DNA of 64,000 nucleotides, taken from contig CAKZON010000020.1 of assembly GCA_937136425.1 (NCBI GenBank), positions 62,001 to 126,000 on the forward strand. The letters run 5' to 3'. Within the stretch, counting starts at the first letter, position 1, and each line of letters starts with the position of its first letter. The notes beneath the pieces are model-generated. The model was given only the letters and a program-made list of their open reading frames with translations. It was not told where the DNA came from and ran no database searches. This stretch comes from an uncultured Crocinitomix sp. Lineage in GTDB: Bacteria > Bacteroidota > Bacteroidia > Flavobacteriales_D > Crocinitomicaceae. The position numbers were made by a program, and so were the translations under genes. Below, one piece after another: positions 49,675 to 60,092 of this stretch.

Positions 49675-51162
49675 TTAAGGCTGAGAATCAAGAACATGGG
49701 TCTCCCAAATCTCAATATACTCATTACTATTTCTTGGATTCAACCAACGCAGAACAGCATCAACCATGCTTGGTTCGCACACTTGCGCTAATTCCATATT
49801 AGGATAATAGTTTTTATATTTTGCAATACGATTGTCTAATTCTTGTTCTCCGCAAAAAATAACAAAGTCATATTCCATATCTGGAAAAACATTTAAACGC
49901 TGACTTTTATCCTCACGTGCCACACCACTTATCGTCCAATTGCCAGTATAAAACTTAGGCAATAATGAAGGTGGAGACTCTCCTGTACACTCATGCAAAA
50001 TTCTTACGCCATGCGTATCTTTTCCGTAGAAATAATACATAGACTCAACCCTCGATTTTTTAGAATAAGTAAACGAAGCAAATAATAATAAAGGAATGTT
50101 AAGTACCCAAAAAGCCTTCCATGAAAACGACCATGCTTTTTTCCAAAAATCACGCTCTCGCAACTGCTCATAGCCCATTACACCAATCATTAAAAAGAAA
50201 GGTAAAACAGGCAAAATAAAACGCTCTTGTTTATTCGGATAAATAGAATGGAATAAAATGAACAACATAACTGGTACAAAAAGCCCAATATACTTTTTCC
50301 AGCCGCGGAAAAATCCAGCGCCTATTAATAAACCCAACGGCAATAAAAATGCGCCCATTAAAACTAAAAAGTACATGAACACATTATAATTTACCAAATA
50401 GTCTAATCCCTCGTTTGAATTGTATACAAAATAGCCTAAGAACTCCGCAAACGGATAGCCCCAAATCATATAATCCACTACTCCTTGAGTTAACGTAAAC
50501 ACTAACACCACACCAAGACTAAACAAAATAAAGCCCTTAAATTCTTTTTGGAAAAAGTAAACAGCTGCCATTCCAACTGCAAACACTCCAACTTGATAAC
50601 GAAATGAAACCGCCATCCCTAAAAGCAAACCTGCGTACAAAAAACGACTTTTATTTTCTGATTTAAGCGAAACCCAAACACCCCACATCATAAATGGAAT
50701 ACTCGTTACCTCAACTAGGTTTCTGACAGATAAGAAAGGTAATACCCATAATAAAGCCAAAAGCCAACCAACCGTTACAGCATTCTTTTTATTGCTCAGT
50801 TTTTCAGTTATCAAATAACCATACTTAACTATTAATAAAGAAAATAAAGCATGAATCAGTCGATTAAAAAGCATCAACATTTTTGGATCTGCAATGCCAA
50901 TTCCTTTTAATGCAGAAAAAATAAAGAAGTTTAATCCAACATAGGTAAAACTATGCCCTTCTGGCGACCCAGTGCTACCAGGCGACCAAGGCAACCAGTG
51001 ATTATAATCAAATCCATCAACCCAAGATGCAGATGCCTCAACAATCAAAAAATGATCATCATGCATTCCATATCCTTGTGAAAAAACTGCTGCAATTAGT
51101 CGAATTAAAACGGCAACGATTAAAATTGTTTTATACGAAGTAAAATCGATTTTTTGCAGCAT
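49675..51162 (-). CDS. GT-C-type glycosyltransferase (mannosyltransferase-like)
   Basis: A 495-residue integral membrane protein with about ten helices. The acidic first loop GMHDDHFLIVEASASW, close to the membrane, is the GT-C signature position (HD/DE), and NKQERFILPVLPFFLM is typical of the GT22/ALG family. Such enzymes transfer a sugar from a polyprenyl-phosphate donor to a periplasmic acceptor. The exact family (GT22 versus GT39/83) is not settled. Ends in a soluble domain of 120 residues. It lies 9 bases from the upstream gene. Confidence 0.78.
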   Translation of the reverse strand: MLQKIDFTSYKTILIVAVLIRLIAAVFSQGYGMHDDHFLIVEASASWVDGFDYNHWLPWSPGSTGSPEGHSFTYVGLNFFIFSALKGIGIADPKMLMLFNRLIHALFSLLIVKYGYLITEKLSNKKNAVTVGWLLALLWVLPFLSVRNLVEVTSIPFMMWGVWVSLKSENKSRFLYAGLLLGMAVSFRYQVGVFAVGMAAVYFFQKEFKGFILFSLGVVLVFTLTQGVVDYMIWGYPFAEFLGYFVYNSNEGLDYLVNYNVFMYFLVLMGAFLLPLGLLIGAGFFRGWKKYIGLFVPVMLFILFHSIYPNKQERFILPVLPFFLMIGVMGYEQLRERDFWKKAWSFSWKAFWVLNIPLLLFASFTYSKKSRVESMYYFYGKDTHGVRILHECTGESPPSLLPKFYTGNWTISGVAREDKSQRLNVFPDMEYDFVIFCGEQELDNRIAKYKNYYPNMELAQVCEPSMVDAVLRWLNPRNSNEYIEIWETHVLDSQP

Positions 51163-51171
51163 CCAAAAAAA

Positions 51172-51885
51172 TTATCGCTTGATATTGGTTAAAACACGGT
51201 ATGATTCTAATTTCCCGTTTCCACTATAAGTCTCTGATCTTACTGACCCTACATCAGCCGTAAACCAATCAACTGTTTTGTATGTTTTATCTATAAACAT
51301 CATTTTCGTATTGGTATTTTGAGACATTTTAAAACAATCAAAAGTACCAGCTGCAGTTGTTATACTCTCTTGCGCTTCAACTTTACGATCAGTAATTTTA
51401 AAATTCATTTTCATTACCTGCATCCCATTGGATGAAATAACAACCTCCATACTTGCATCTGGCAATTCTTGTCCAACAGTTAAGTTAGATGGAATTTCCA
51501 ATTCTGTTTGGGTCATGGTAATTTCCATGTCTTTATAAGCGTCCATTGTTTCAGCGGGCATCATTGATTCCATTGAAACCTTAAAAACACCATCTTCACA
51601 AACATATTCAATATCATTCGAATAAGTATCTTCTCCTTTTTTATCGGTTGACTCAATATGCACCTTGATAAGTGTTGACGTTGCTGTCTCCACCAAATCT
51701 GTCACACTAAATAGATCTGTAGACTGCAATTTATCCTTACCATTATAATTTTCATAAGTCAAAACTGTCCCCACCTCTGTTGGAAAATAAGCCTTGCAAA
51801 GATCCTCACCGCCTGATTTTACACTTCCTCTAAAACTACTCAATAGAATTAATGCCGTTCCTAGAATAAAAAATGTCTTTTTCAT
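51172..51885 (-). CDS. TapB-like exported protein
   Basis: A 237-residue exported protein with a short signal region (ILGTALILLSSFRGSVKS) and a beta-clam domain: YFPTEVGTVLTYENYN, ESITTAAGTFDCFKMSQN, WFTADVGSVRSETYS. This fits the TapB/DUF3108-like fold (periplasmic, unknown ligand). It is followed 9 bases on by the GT-C gene, so the two probably share an operon. Confidence 0.6.
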   Translation of the reverse strand: MKKTFFILGTALILLSSFRGSVKSGGEDLCKAYFPTEVGTVLTYENYNGKDKLQSTDLFSVTDLVETATSTLIKVHIESTDKKGEDTYSNDIEYVCEDGVFKVSMESMMPAETMDAYKDMEITMTQTELEIPSNLTVGQELPDASMEVVISSNGMQVMKMNFKITDRKVEAQESITTAAGTFDCFKMSQNTNTKMMFIDKTYKTVDWFTADVGSVRSETYSGNGKLESYRVLTNIKR

Positions 51886-52081
51886 TGTCTTAAATTTTTT
51901 GTTGTTTACTTATTTTTTTCCTCACTTAATGAGACTAAACTGTCAATAGGTAACCAATTTGGGATCATAACTTGATTGTAAAGATAATGAAGTTGTTTAA
52001 AACCGCCTAAACTAATCCTAAACAGGTGTGATTTTTTTCCACGAATAATTGTACTTTTGTTAAGAATTTAAAGAAAAAATT

Positions 52082-53638
52082 ATGTCTACAGTAGCAGTTG
52101 AAACTGAAATCAAAGCAGTTTTAGATCAATTAGGAGTGAAAGAATTGAACAATGGCGCCTCTACAGGGTCACATTGGTTTAACACAAGAGGAGAACAAAT
52201 TGACTCTTATTCACCAGTTGATGGAAAATTAATAGCATCTGTTAAAAGTGCTACAGAAGCGGAGTATGAAGCAGCAATTTTAAAAGGTCAAGAAGCTTTT
52301 AAAGAATGGCGACAAGTTCCAGCACCTAAAAGAGGTGAAGTTGTTCGTCAATTAGGTGTTAAATTGCGTGAATATAAAGAGCCACTAGGTAAATTGGTTT
52401 CTTATGAAATGGGAAAATCATACCAAGAAGGTTTAGGAGAAGTACAAGAAATGATTGATATCTGCGATTTCGCAGTTGGATTATCTCGCCAGTTAAACGG
52501 ATCAACTTTACATTCAGAAAGACCAGTTCATAGAATGTACGATCAGTATCACCCACTTGGAATTGTTGGAATTATTTCAGCATTTAACTTTCCAGTGGCT
52601 GTTTGGTGTTGGAATACTGCATTAGCATGGATTTGTGGTGATGTTTGTGTATGGAAACCATCTGAAAAAACACCTTTGACAGCGGTAGCTTGTCAAAATA
52701 TTGCAGCAGAAGTATTTGCTGAAAATAATGTGCCAGAAGGTGTTTCTTCTGTAATTATTGGTGGTGCAGATTTAGGAATTGCAATGTCAAATGACAAAAG
52801 AGTTCCTCTAGTATCAGCAACTGGATCAACTAGAATGGGTAAAGCTGTTGGTGAGGCTGTTGGAAAAAGATTAGGAAAATCATTATTAGAACTAGGCGGA
52901 AACAACGCTATTATTATTACACCAACTGCTGATTTAGAATTAGTAATTCCTGGAGTAGTATTTGGTGCAGTTGGAACTTCTGGACAAAGATGTACTTCAA
53001 CTCGTCGTTTAATTATTCATGAGTCTATTTATGATAATGTAAAAAACATCTTAGTAAATGCTTATAAGCAAATTACAATTGGTAACCCACTAGATGAATC
53101 TAACCACATGGGGCCATTAATTGATAAGGATGCTGTTAACACTTATTTAAGCGCTATTGAAAAAGTAAAAGCTGAAGGTGGAAATGTATTGGTTGAAGGA
53201 AAGGAACTAACTGGTGAAGGATATGAGTCTGGATGCTACGTTTCTCCATCAATAGCAGAGGCTGACAACTCTTATGAAATTGTTCAACACGAAACATTTG
53301 CTCCATTACTTTATTTAACAAAATATTCAGGAGACATCAACAACGCTATTGATATTCAGAATAACGTAGCACAAGGACTTTCTTCTTCAATATTCACAAA
53401 CAACATTCGTGAGTCTGAGCAATTCTTATCTGCTTCTGGATCTGATTGCGGTATTGCAAACGTAAACATTGGAACTTCTGGTGCTGAAATTGGAGGTGCT
53501 TTTGGTGGTGAAAAAGAAACAGGTGGCGGACGTGAATCTGGATCTGATGCTTGGAAAGTTTACATGAGAAGACAAACAAATACAATTAACTATTCAGCTG
53601 ATTTACCTTTAGCACAAGGTATTAAATTTGATTTTTAA
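52082..53638 (+). CDS. Aldehyde dehydrogenase of the ALDH7 (aminoadipate-semialdehyde) type
   Basis: A 518-residue NAD-dependent enzyme. Family signatures are FNFPVAVWCWNTALAW (cofactor and ALDH7-typical tryptophans), LLELGGNNA with general-base Glu270, and GQRCTSTRR with catalytic Cys304. ALDH7 enzymes oxidise alpha-aminoadipate semialdehyde in lysine breakdown. The closest match to family features is amaB/pcd-type. It is preceded by a long non-coding gap with its own promoter and followed by a terminator. Substrate is not proven. Confidence 0.93.
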   Translation: MSTVAVETEIKAVLDQLGVKELNNGASTGSHWFNTRGEQIDSYSPVDGKLIASVKSATEAEYEAAILKGQEAFKEWRQVPAPKRGEVVRQLGVKLREYKEPLGKLVSYEMGKSYQEGLGEVQEMIDICDFAVGLSRQLNGSTLHSERPVHRMYDQYHPLGIVGIISAFNFPVAVWCWNTALAWICGDVCVWKPSEKTPLTAVACQNIAAEVFAENNVPEGVSSVIIGGADLGIAMSNDKRVPLVSATGSTRMGKAVGEAVGKRLGKSLLELGGNNAIIITPTADLELVIPGVVFGAVGTSGQRCTSTRRLIIHESIYDNVKNILVNAYKQITIGNPLDESNHMGPLIDKDAVNTYLSAIEKVKAEGGNVLVEGKELTGEGYESGCYVSPSIAEADNSYEIVQHETFAPLLYLTKYSGDINNAIDIQNNVAQGLSSSIFTNNIRESEQFLSASGSDCGIANVNIGTSGAEIGGAFGGEKETGGGRESGSDAWKVYMRRQTNTINYSADLPLAQGIKFDF

Positions 53639-53738
53639 TTATAAAACACGTTACAATAGTTGTGGCTAGAACAAAATTTGCTACACTATTCAACTGCGAT
53701 TTGAATTCTGCATTTTTAAATGCTAAATTATAGATTAG

Positions 53739-53773
53739 AGCCCTGCTTGTATTTGTTAGCAGGGCTTTTTTTT
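53739..53773 (+). terminator. Rho-independent terminator after ALDH
   Basis: Perfect AGCCCTGCT / AGCAGGGCT stem (53739-53747, 53758-53766) followed by a run of eight T (53766-53773). Confidence 0.92.
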
Positions 53774-53780
53774 GTGAGAC

Positions 53781-54644
53781 TTAGAACCGCATTGGTTCAT
53801 TATTTCCCACGGCGGTTAATACTTTCCGCAAATCTGAATAGTTTAACTCAACTGAATTTTTACTTATTAATTTAAGTACATTTTTACTTAGACTTTGCCA
53901 CAGCTCATGACGTTGATTAAAATTTGTTGTACGTAACAAATAAGGTGCTTCTTTTTCTTCGTTAGTGATGTTTTTAGCTCTATATTCATTGGCGAATGGA
54001 GGAATATTTTTCACATCTTTTTCCATATCAACACTCCATTTCAACACTTGATTAATGGCCTTGTCGTCTTCATCATTCAATAGCATTAAAAGCAACAGTC
54101 CATAAATAAAAAAAGGATCAATTGTAATTTCATCTATATACTCCTTGTCTTCCTCATCCTCTAAATAACCATCTAGTTCTAATTTATAGTCAGCCAAAAC
54201 CTTCCATGTTAATAACGCTTGCACCTCCTTTTGTCCAACTTTTAATGCTACTACACTATCAATAAGTGAAACTATAGTTTCATTTTCGTCACTTATAGGC
54301 TCATAATTCGACGTATGCGTAAACATTAATAAAAGAGTACAGCTAAATGCCCTACACTTATGCTCGAGATCATTTGAAGGTGTTAACCACCTCGTAAGTT
54401 CTAAGCATTCAAACAAATCAAAATCTCTTTCTTGGGGTGGTTTTTGTTCGCGAATAATTTCCTTCAGCAATTTATAACATTTCTCCTGCTCATATCCATA
54501 ATCCGCGGCGGCAATAAATTGCAACATTTCATCTGTCATTAATACCGACAATGCCCCAAGCGCATCTTCCCACCCAGCATTCATTTCATTCAAAATTTCG
54601 AAAGGAATTTTAGGTGTATTTCTAAGGTCTTCAGGTTTACTCAC
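53781..54644 (-). CDS. Hypothetical 287-aa cytosolic protein
   Basis: A mostly helical acidic protein with no signal peptide or known motif; helices such as GALSVLMTDEMLQFIAAADY and YGLLLLMLLNDEDDKAINQV suggest a repeat-like superhelix. It is convergent with the aldehyde dehydrogenase, with the terminator between them. It lies upstream of nothing obvious; the cytochrome gene is on its strand 46 bases away. Confidence 0.6.
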   Translation of the reverse strand: MSKPEDLRNTPKIPFEILNEMNAGWEDALGALSVLMTDEMLQFIAAADYGYEQEKCYKLLKEIIREQKPPQERDFDLFECLELTRWLTPSNDLEHKCRAFSCTLLLMFTHTSNYEPISDENETIVSLIDSVVALKVGQKEVQALLTWKVLADYKLELDGYLEDEEDKEYIDEITIDPFFIYGLLLLMLLNDEDDKAINQVLKWSVDMEKDVKNIPPFANEYRAKNITNEEKEAPYLLRTTNFNQRHELWQSLSKNVLKLISKNSVELNYSDLRKVLTAVGNNEPMRF

Positions 54645-54690
54645 TGAATTTTATTAATTAGTTTTCTCTTAATAAAAGAATTAGGCAGCA

Positions 54691-55167
54691 CTAATAAGCG
54701 TAATCCATTAAATCATCTATTTCAGAATACGTCAAAGGAAAATTATGTGACCAACTGTTATCAGTGCTATTCCAATCTTTTCTAAGCTTTAAAGTGTAAG
54801 CATCTTCGATTTGAACCAATGAGTCTTCTTTTTGAATAAAATCATAAATCCAGTTCTCATAGGAATATTCCCATCCCCTTTCTCGAGCGCCTTTTAACGC
54901 AGGACCAGTCATATCTTTATTTACAAAATGGCAACTAGCGCAATTTTGATTAAATAATCGTTCGCCATTCACAAAATCATGTGTTCTACCATGTGGATCT
55001 GGATAAACAACACCACATCCCAATAATTCTTCTTCTTTCTCTTCTTCTTGCGTTTGAAATGCAAATAAAACCAAAATGGTAATCACCAATCCAATAACAA
55101 CAACACTCAGAAACACAACAGCTCCACTTAATTTACCAATGAGCTTATGTGTGTCTTTTTCGTTCAT
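54691..55167 (-). CDS. Membrane-anchored class I cytochrome c
   Basis: A 158-residue protein. The N-terminal helix FLSVVVIGLVITILVLFAF anchors it, followed by a heme domain (residues 60-158) with the CxxCH site in FNQNCASCHFVNKDMTGPAL. The distal ligand is probably a methionine in this region, but the usual M-P near the C-terminus is unclear. Probably electron transfer in the periplasm. It precedes the PorT-like gene by 6 bases in the same direction. Confidence 0.88.
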   Translation of the reverse strand: MNEKDTHKLIGKLSGAVVFLSVVVIGLVITILVLFAFQTQEEEKEEELLGCGVVYPDPHGRTHDFVNGERLFNQNCASCHFVNKDMTGPALKGARERGWEYSYENWIYDFIQKEDSLVQIEDAYTLKLRKDWNSTDNSWSHNFPLTYSEIDDLMDYAY

Positions 55168-55173
55168 TGTCTC

Positions 55174-55935
55174 TTATTTTCCTATACCAAAATTATAATT
55201 GAGCGATAGCTGAAAATAGCTATGGTTGTCCAATACATCTTTCGACGTGGTTTGGTAATCAAAAAAGCCATATTGATAATTAATATTTGCGGTGAGATTA
55301 TCAAATTGATAAGAAATTCCTGCTTTAAGCCCAATATCTAATGGGCGTAAATTGGCTTTAGAGCTTGATTCAGTCAAGGTAGTCTCTTCTGCTGGAGGTA
55401 AGGTTGCCAATAACAAATCAGCATCAATTCCATCTGGAACCAAAGTAGCTACATCTACTGTTCGTAAAAAAGGCGTATCAACTGATTTTATTTCCTTTTT
55501 TTGAGCTGTTAACATATAAGCAAAATAAGGCCCTGCAAAAACACTCAACCCTTTGTATTTGTAAGCTGCCATTAATGGAAGCTCAATATATAACTGTGTT
55601 ATTCTACCTCTAGTTGCTGTGTAAGACTGCAAGTTTACTCCATCAATTCCTATTAAATCTTCTAATCCAAACAAGTTAACCAATACAGTATCATTAGAAC
55701 TGTATGACTGTCGCTTTTGGGTTGCAAAAATGCCAGATCTTAGATAAAAATTCTTTGTAAAATGGTATTCTACATTAGCACCACCATGAAAACCTGGTGT
55801 AAAACTATTACCCAAATCACTTGATTCCATTGAGATCATATTAAAACCAATTTCAGGTCCTAATTTTAATTTTTGTGCATTCGCAACACTGGATACAAAT
55901 AATAAACCAACGGCCAATAAACTCACTATTTTCAT
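55174..55935 (-). CDS. PorT-like outer-membrane beta-barrel protein
   Basis: A 253-residue protein with signal peptide (SLLAVGLLFVSSVANAQ) and the PorT/OMP_b-brl_2 pattern: LKLGPEIGFNMIS, GGANVEYHFTKNFYLRSGIF, LPLMAAYKYKGLSVFAGPYF, DIGLKAGISYQF and LSLNYNFGIGK. The true PorT (T9SS component) belongs to this fold, but many paralogues exist, so a secretion role is only possible. It lies directly downstream of the large T9SS cargo gene. Confidence 0.78.
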   Translation of the reverse strand: MKIVSLLAVGLLFVSSVANAQKLKLGPEIGFNMISMESSDLGNSFTPGFHGGANVEYHFTKNFYLRSGIFATQKRQSYSSNDTVLVNLFGLEDLIGIDGVNLQSYTATRGRITQLYIELPLMAAYKYKGLSVFAGPYFAYMLTAQKKEIKSVDTPFLRTVDVATLVPDGIDADLLLATLPPAEETTLTESSSKANLRPLDIGLKAGISYQFDNLTANINYQYGFFDYQTTSKDVLDNHSYFQLSLNYNFGIGK

Positions 55936-55944
55936 GCTTTACTT

Positions 55945-58900
55945 TTAAAAGTTTGAGGTATCAACCAAACGCATTGCTCCATACCATTTTAATATTTTTT
56001 CACCAACGCCAGGCACATCAATATGGAATATATATACTCCGCTTGCAATTGGAATCTCTGCGTGATTTTTCAATCTCCAATCCACAAATGTTAAGGCATT
56101 ATCTTTCGTTATTTTTTTAACCAATCCTCCATTCATGTTGAAAATTGTTATTTCGCATACCTCTGGTAGGTTGGTAATTTTTACACGATTATCAATTCCA
56201 TTTCCTTCATAAGCCGAGTAAGCATAATAAGGATTAGGAACTATTTTAATTTGATCAAGCGCTGAAATAGCAGTTTCATTTTGCTCATATTGGGTTTGAA
56301 TACCATCTGTTGTAAAACGATACGCAGGCAATCCATTATTAATACCTGTATAAGTTTTTGTTTGATACGGATGATTAACACGTAAGCTCATACGAGCATC
56401 TGTGCTTAATAACTCTTGGTCTGCTGCCAACAGCGGTTCTACAATCCACAAACAATTTTTCCAAGTGTTAATGTAATTTGATGCTGTTTCGTCTTGTAAA
56501 CGAGTATGCAACCAATTTCCTCCGTCATAACCTGGCATTCCACTGTCATCTATGTCAATTCCAAACACATAAATAAAATGTCCTCCTCCTAAACGTGGTT
56601 CTCCAGTTACAGGGCTCCCTAATTCATCTGTAGGATTCCAAATCATATCTTGTCCATTTGAACCTCCTAACCATGAGTTTTCACCAAATGCCATGTTTAA
56701 CCGTTCTCCAGTTTCAACATCAATTGCATACCCTGGAAACCAACTCATTCCAGTTGTTTCAAGTTCATTTTGATTTATATCTAAAGATTTGGATTCGCGC
56801 AATGTCATGATAGATGCATTACCAATATTTTGATTATCAATATGTCCTGTTTCAATAACCGGACATTGCGTCCACTTAGACTGATCGGCCGTAAATACAA
56901 TATCTACGCCATGTAAATCTGCAAAGCTAGATTTTGTTTGACTAATAGTTGGGCTAAACCATGAACTTGCCAATCCTGTAACAGCGTCATAAGTCGCATC
57001 TGGATATCCAATAGGCATGCCTTGAAACTCTGTTCCGGCCAACTTAAAAGGACCTGCAATTCCATCAACCAATCCTTCGTAATGTTGATCAAAATCCACC
57101 ACCTTGTCACGATAATAACAAGGGTTTACTACAATTGTTCCTAAACAATCTTCCGTTTCAGGTTCAAAGTTTCCTGATCGAATCCAATTTGTAGCATTAA
57201 ACTGATCGGTATCTTCATTTCCAGTTAACCACCTTTTAGATGAATCTGCAAAGGTTAACGTAGCACCAATTGGATCTGTTTCATAACTCAAATAACCAAA
57301 TGATTGGTTGGTATAATTAGTTTGAATTATTGATACTGATATTCCCCATTCTGGTATGAGTTGGTCACTTGCAAAATCAATATTATTCTTAGAAAACAGT
57401 GTATCATTTGATTCTAAATTAACGATATACCACGCAGCTGTATCTAAATCTTCATCATCAGGTGCAGTAAAGTATATTTCAAAATCATTTGCAGGTAAAT
57501 TTAAAGGATCAATCACTTTAATTTGAATTGGACTTGCTCCCGAATTATAAGTCAATTCATCTATACTCCCATTGGCTAATATTTCTGTCTCAGATGCTGC
57601 AGATATTTCTGTCCAATTACCTCCATTACCCCAACCGTCTATCCGAGTTACGGGTAATTCATAACCATAACCTACACTAAATATAGTTCCTCCTTTTTCT
57701 GGATTAGGAGAATGCGGAATTCCTTCGTAAGAAATGATTTCACCTACTGCACCTTTTCTACTTGATAAATATGGTTTTTTCTGACCATCCAAATTAGTTG
57801 GTGAATCAGGATCATATTTTTTATACTCGTTTGATGCGTATGCAACTGCCATATAATAATACCGCTTAAAGTTGACTAACTTACGATCTCCAACTGCAAA
57901 CAAATCTTCTTTGACACTAAATGAATGCTCTATTCCTTCATTTTCACCCATTACCATAACTTGTGGTACAGACGCTCCAATTTCATCATCAAAATAATAG
58001 TTCACCAGTCGACTAACAGAATCACGAATATCGCATTGGTAAACTAAGCGAGCTTTGTCAACATCTGACAATTCTGTTGGAGAAACTGTAGGATCAGCTA
58101 TTTGAAACACTTGATATCCCTGAAAACGGTATACATTATCAAATTCGCCATCTCCATCAGGGTTTACAATAAATGGATCAAGCTCAGCATAGTTTTCAGC
58201 ACTGTTATTAGAATTGACACCATTATAAATTGAAACAATCAATTCATTTTCCATTTCCTGAATAGATAATTCTGGCGCATGTGGGCCATCTAAAACTTTA
58301 AAGCAATTATCAAATAGTGCTTGTGCTTTATCATCCGCTTTTTGCAATGCCACCACCGACTCAAAAGGATCACCAGTTGAAGCACGTGCCCACACAATTC
58401 CAGTTGTAATATTATTCACTGCACCAGGTCGTAAAATAAATGGACCTGCAGATTGTGCAAACCTTCTGTCATAAGGAACATTTCCTGCCGTTTGTTCTGT
58501 CCAAACATCTTGCGGATCACCTCCTGTGCCCCATCCTAAAGGATCCGTGTCCCCAGGGAACATATAATCAGAATGAACACCTGGTAAAGCATCAGGATTA
58601 CTTTGATGCCCGCTACCGCCATAAACAAATGGAGTTCCATCTTTCCAAAATCCGCTTAAATAATTATAATAATCCTGTCCCGAAACTGGGTCTGTTTGCG
58701 CAGCAATACCTCCACCACCAAGGTTATTATAATATAAAAAACGACGCATTCCTAAACGCTCATTATCAACAATACCATCTCCGTATCCAATACCCAATCC
58801 TTTATAAGGGATCCCATTTCCAGCATTTACTTCGGTTAACCCAATACTATCTTCAATATAAATAGGATTATCTTGTCCATCATTATCTAAATAAGGTCCT

Positions 58901-59976
58901 TCAAAAAAGTCAACTCCAGCAGCCGGAGGATTTGCACCATAACCAAGGTAACCTCCATCTGTTGCATCAAACGCATTTCCGTTATAAGTATAACCTAAAC
59001 CACGACTTACATCACAACCTACATAATCATCATTTGGCCCTCCTAAAGCACCATCAATGAAAACACCAAAATAGGTATTGTAAAGTGTTTGTGTAGATCG
59101 GTTAACCAATTCGTAATTGTAAAAGGTCATATTGTTAATTTCATCATTTGTTGCAAAAGCAAATGCCTGGCATCTAATCTCCATCCCTAAAGGATCACCA
59201 CCAGTTTCAGTATGAATATTTCCTTTATCATTCATTACCCACCAAATGGTTTGATCTCCAAATAAAGTCACCGTTCTATCTAACCTACAATCAACCTCTT
59301 TCTCAATATCATACCAAGGATAATCTCCATTTTCAGGTTCATAAATTCCATTTTCATCTCGATCATAAAAAGGCGCTAAATAAAAATTCTGCCCTAAAGA
59401 AGGGTCTCCATGCGCCGGCCAATCTTTAATTGATAATGGAATTTCATAATCTGAAAATTCATCTGCTTGCACTGTTGTTCCATTTTCAGCATCAGATAAT
59501 CCTGCTTTAAACCAAGCATCAAATTCACGCACTTCATCTTGCGTTACTACATAATGTCTGTCATACTCTTCACATGTTGCTGGAATAATTTCAGCATCCC
59601 CTGTTTCTGTTAACGGCCCGGTCCAATAATCTTGCCCTTGGCGGTAACGTACTGCAGCAATTTTTAATTGACCATTAATATCAATTCCACCTAACCAAAG
59701 GGCTGATGTAAATAATGCCATAATACCCGACCCTTTTGGCACTTCATATTGTGAAAAATTTTGACCAGAAATTTGCCATAAATTTCCACCCGAATGAATT
59801 AGTGCTTTTACATTGTTAAATTCCAAAAATGTAGAAGCAGATGCAGGAGCGCAACCAGCTGCCCTATCTTCTGTTGGCTCACCTTCTTCAGGCGCGCCGA
59901 AATGACCATAATTTAATGGTTGTGCAAAGGTGCTGGAACTTAAAATTATAAGGGTAAATACTTTTATGAGTCGCAT
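55945..59976 (-). CDS. Giant T9SS-sorted secreted protein
   Basis: A 1343-residue protein from the ATG at 59976 (or 59985, three codons earlier). Signal peptide LIKVFTLIILSSSTFAQ. The mature part contains many short beta strands with D/N-rich turns (YDRDENGIYEPENGDYPWYD) and no repeats that I could assign. The C-terminus is a type A T9SS sorting domain (IKIVPNPYYAYSAYE ... ITNLPEVCEITIFNMNGG ... IASGVYIFHIDVPG). So it crosses the outer membrane and is attached or released. Enzymatic activity is not evident. Confidence 0.85.
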   Translation of the reverse strand: MRLIKVFTLIILSSSTFAQPLNYGHFGAPEEGEPTEDRAAGCAPASASTFLEFNNVKALIHSGGNLWQISGQNFSQYEVPKGSGIMALFTSALWLGGIDINGQLKIAAVRYRQGQDYWTGPLTETGDAEIIPATCEEYDRHYVVTQDEVREFDAWFKAGLSDAENGTTVQADEFSDYEIPLSIKDWPAHGDPSLGQNFYLAPFYDRDENGIYEPENGDYPWYDIEKEVDCRLDRTVTLFGDQTIWWVMNDKGNIHTETGGDPLGMEIRCQAFAFATNDEINNMTFYNYELVNRSTQTLYNTYFGVFIDGALGGPNDDYVGCDVSRGLGYTYNGNAFDATDGGYLGYGANPPAAGVDFFEGPYLDNDGQDNPIYIEDSIGLTEVNAGNGIPYKGLGIGYGDGIVDNERLGMRRFLYYNNLGGGGIAAQTDPVSGQDYYNYLSGFWKDGTPFVYGGSGHQSNPDALPGVHSDYMFPGDTDPLGWGTGGDPQDVWTEQTAGNVPYDRRFAQSAGPFILRPGAVNNITTGIVWARASTGDPFESVVALQKADDKAQALFDNCFKVLDGPHAPELSIQEMENELIVSIYNGVNSNNSAENYAELDPFIVNPDGDGEFDNVYRFQGYQVFQIADPTVSPTELSDVDKARLVYQCDIRDSVSRLVNYYFDDEIGASVPQVMVMGENEGIEHSFSVKEDLFAVGDRKLVNFKRYYYMAVAYASNEYKKYDPDSPTNLDGQKKPYLSSRKGAVGEIISYEGIPHSPNPEKGGTIFSVGYGYELPVTRIDGWGNGGNWTEISAASETEILANGSIDELTYNSGASPIQIKVIDPLNLPANDFEIYFTAPDDEDLDTAAWYIVNLESNDTLFSKNNIDFASDQLIPEWGISVSIIQTNYTNQSFGYLSYETDPIGATLTFADSSKRWLTGNEDTDQFNATNWIRSGNFEPETEDCLGTIVVNPCYYRDKVVDFDQHYEGLVDGIAGPFKLAGTEFQGMPIGYPDATYDAVTGLASSWFSPTISQTKSSFADLHGVDIVFTADQSKWTQCPVIETGHIDNQNIGNASIMTLRESKSLDINQNELETTGMSWFPGYAIDVETGERLNMAFGENSWLGGSNGQDMIWNPTDELGSPVTGEPRLGGGHFIYVFGIDIDDSGMPGYDGGNWLHTRLQDETASNYINTWKNCLWIVEPLLAADQELLSTDARMSLRVNHPYQTKTYTGINNGLPAYRFTTDGIQTQYEQNETAISALDQIKIVPNPYYAYSAYEGNGIDNRVKITNLPEVCEITIFNMNGGLVKKITKDNALTFVDWRLKNHAEIPIASGVYIFHIDVPGVGEKILKWYGAMRLVDTSNF

Positions 59977-60092
59977 AGCTTGCAATTTATAAAATTTTGA
60001 ACAGAATTGGGGTTAATTTAACGCCAAAATTATTGTTAATTCTACGACTCTAAAACGCTTAATTTCTTGATATAGAATGAAAATAAATGAAC

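Noticed and set aside
58440-58865. 141-codon plus-strand frame inside the large T9SS gene
   Set aside because: Histidine- and leucine-rich shadow of the strongly supported minus-strand gene.
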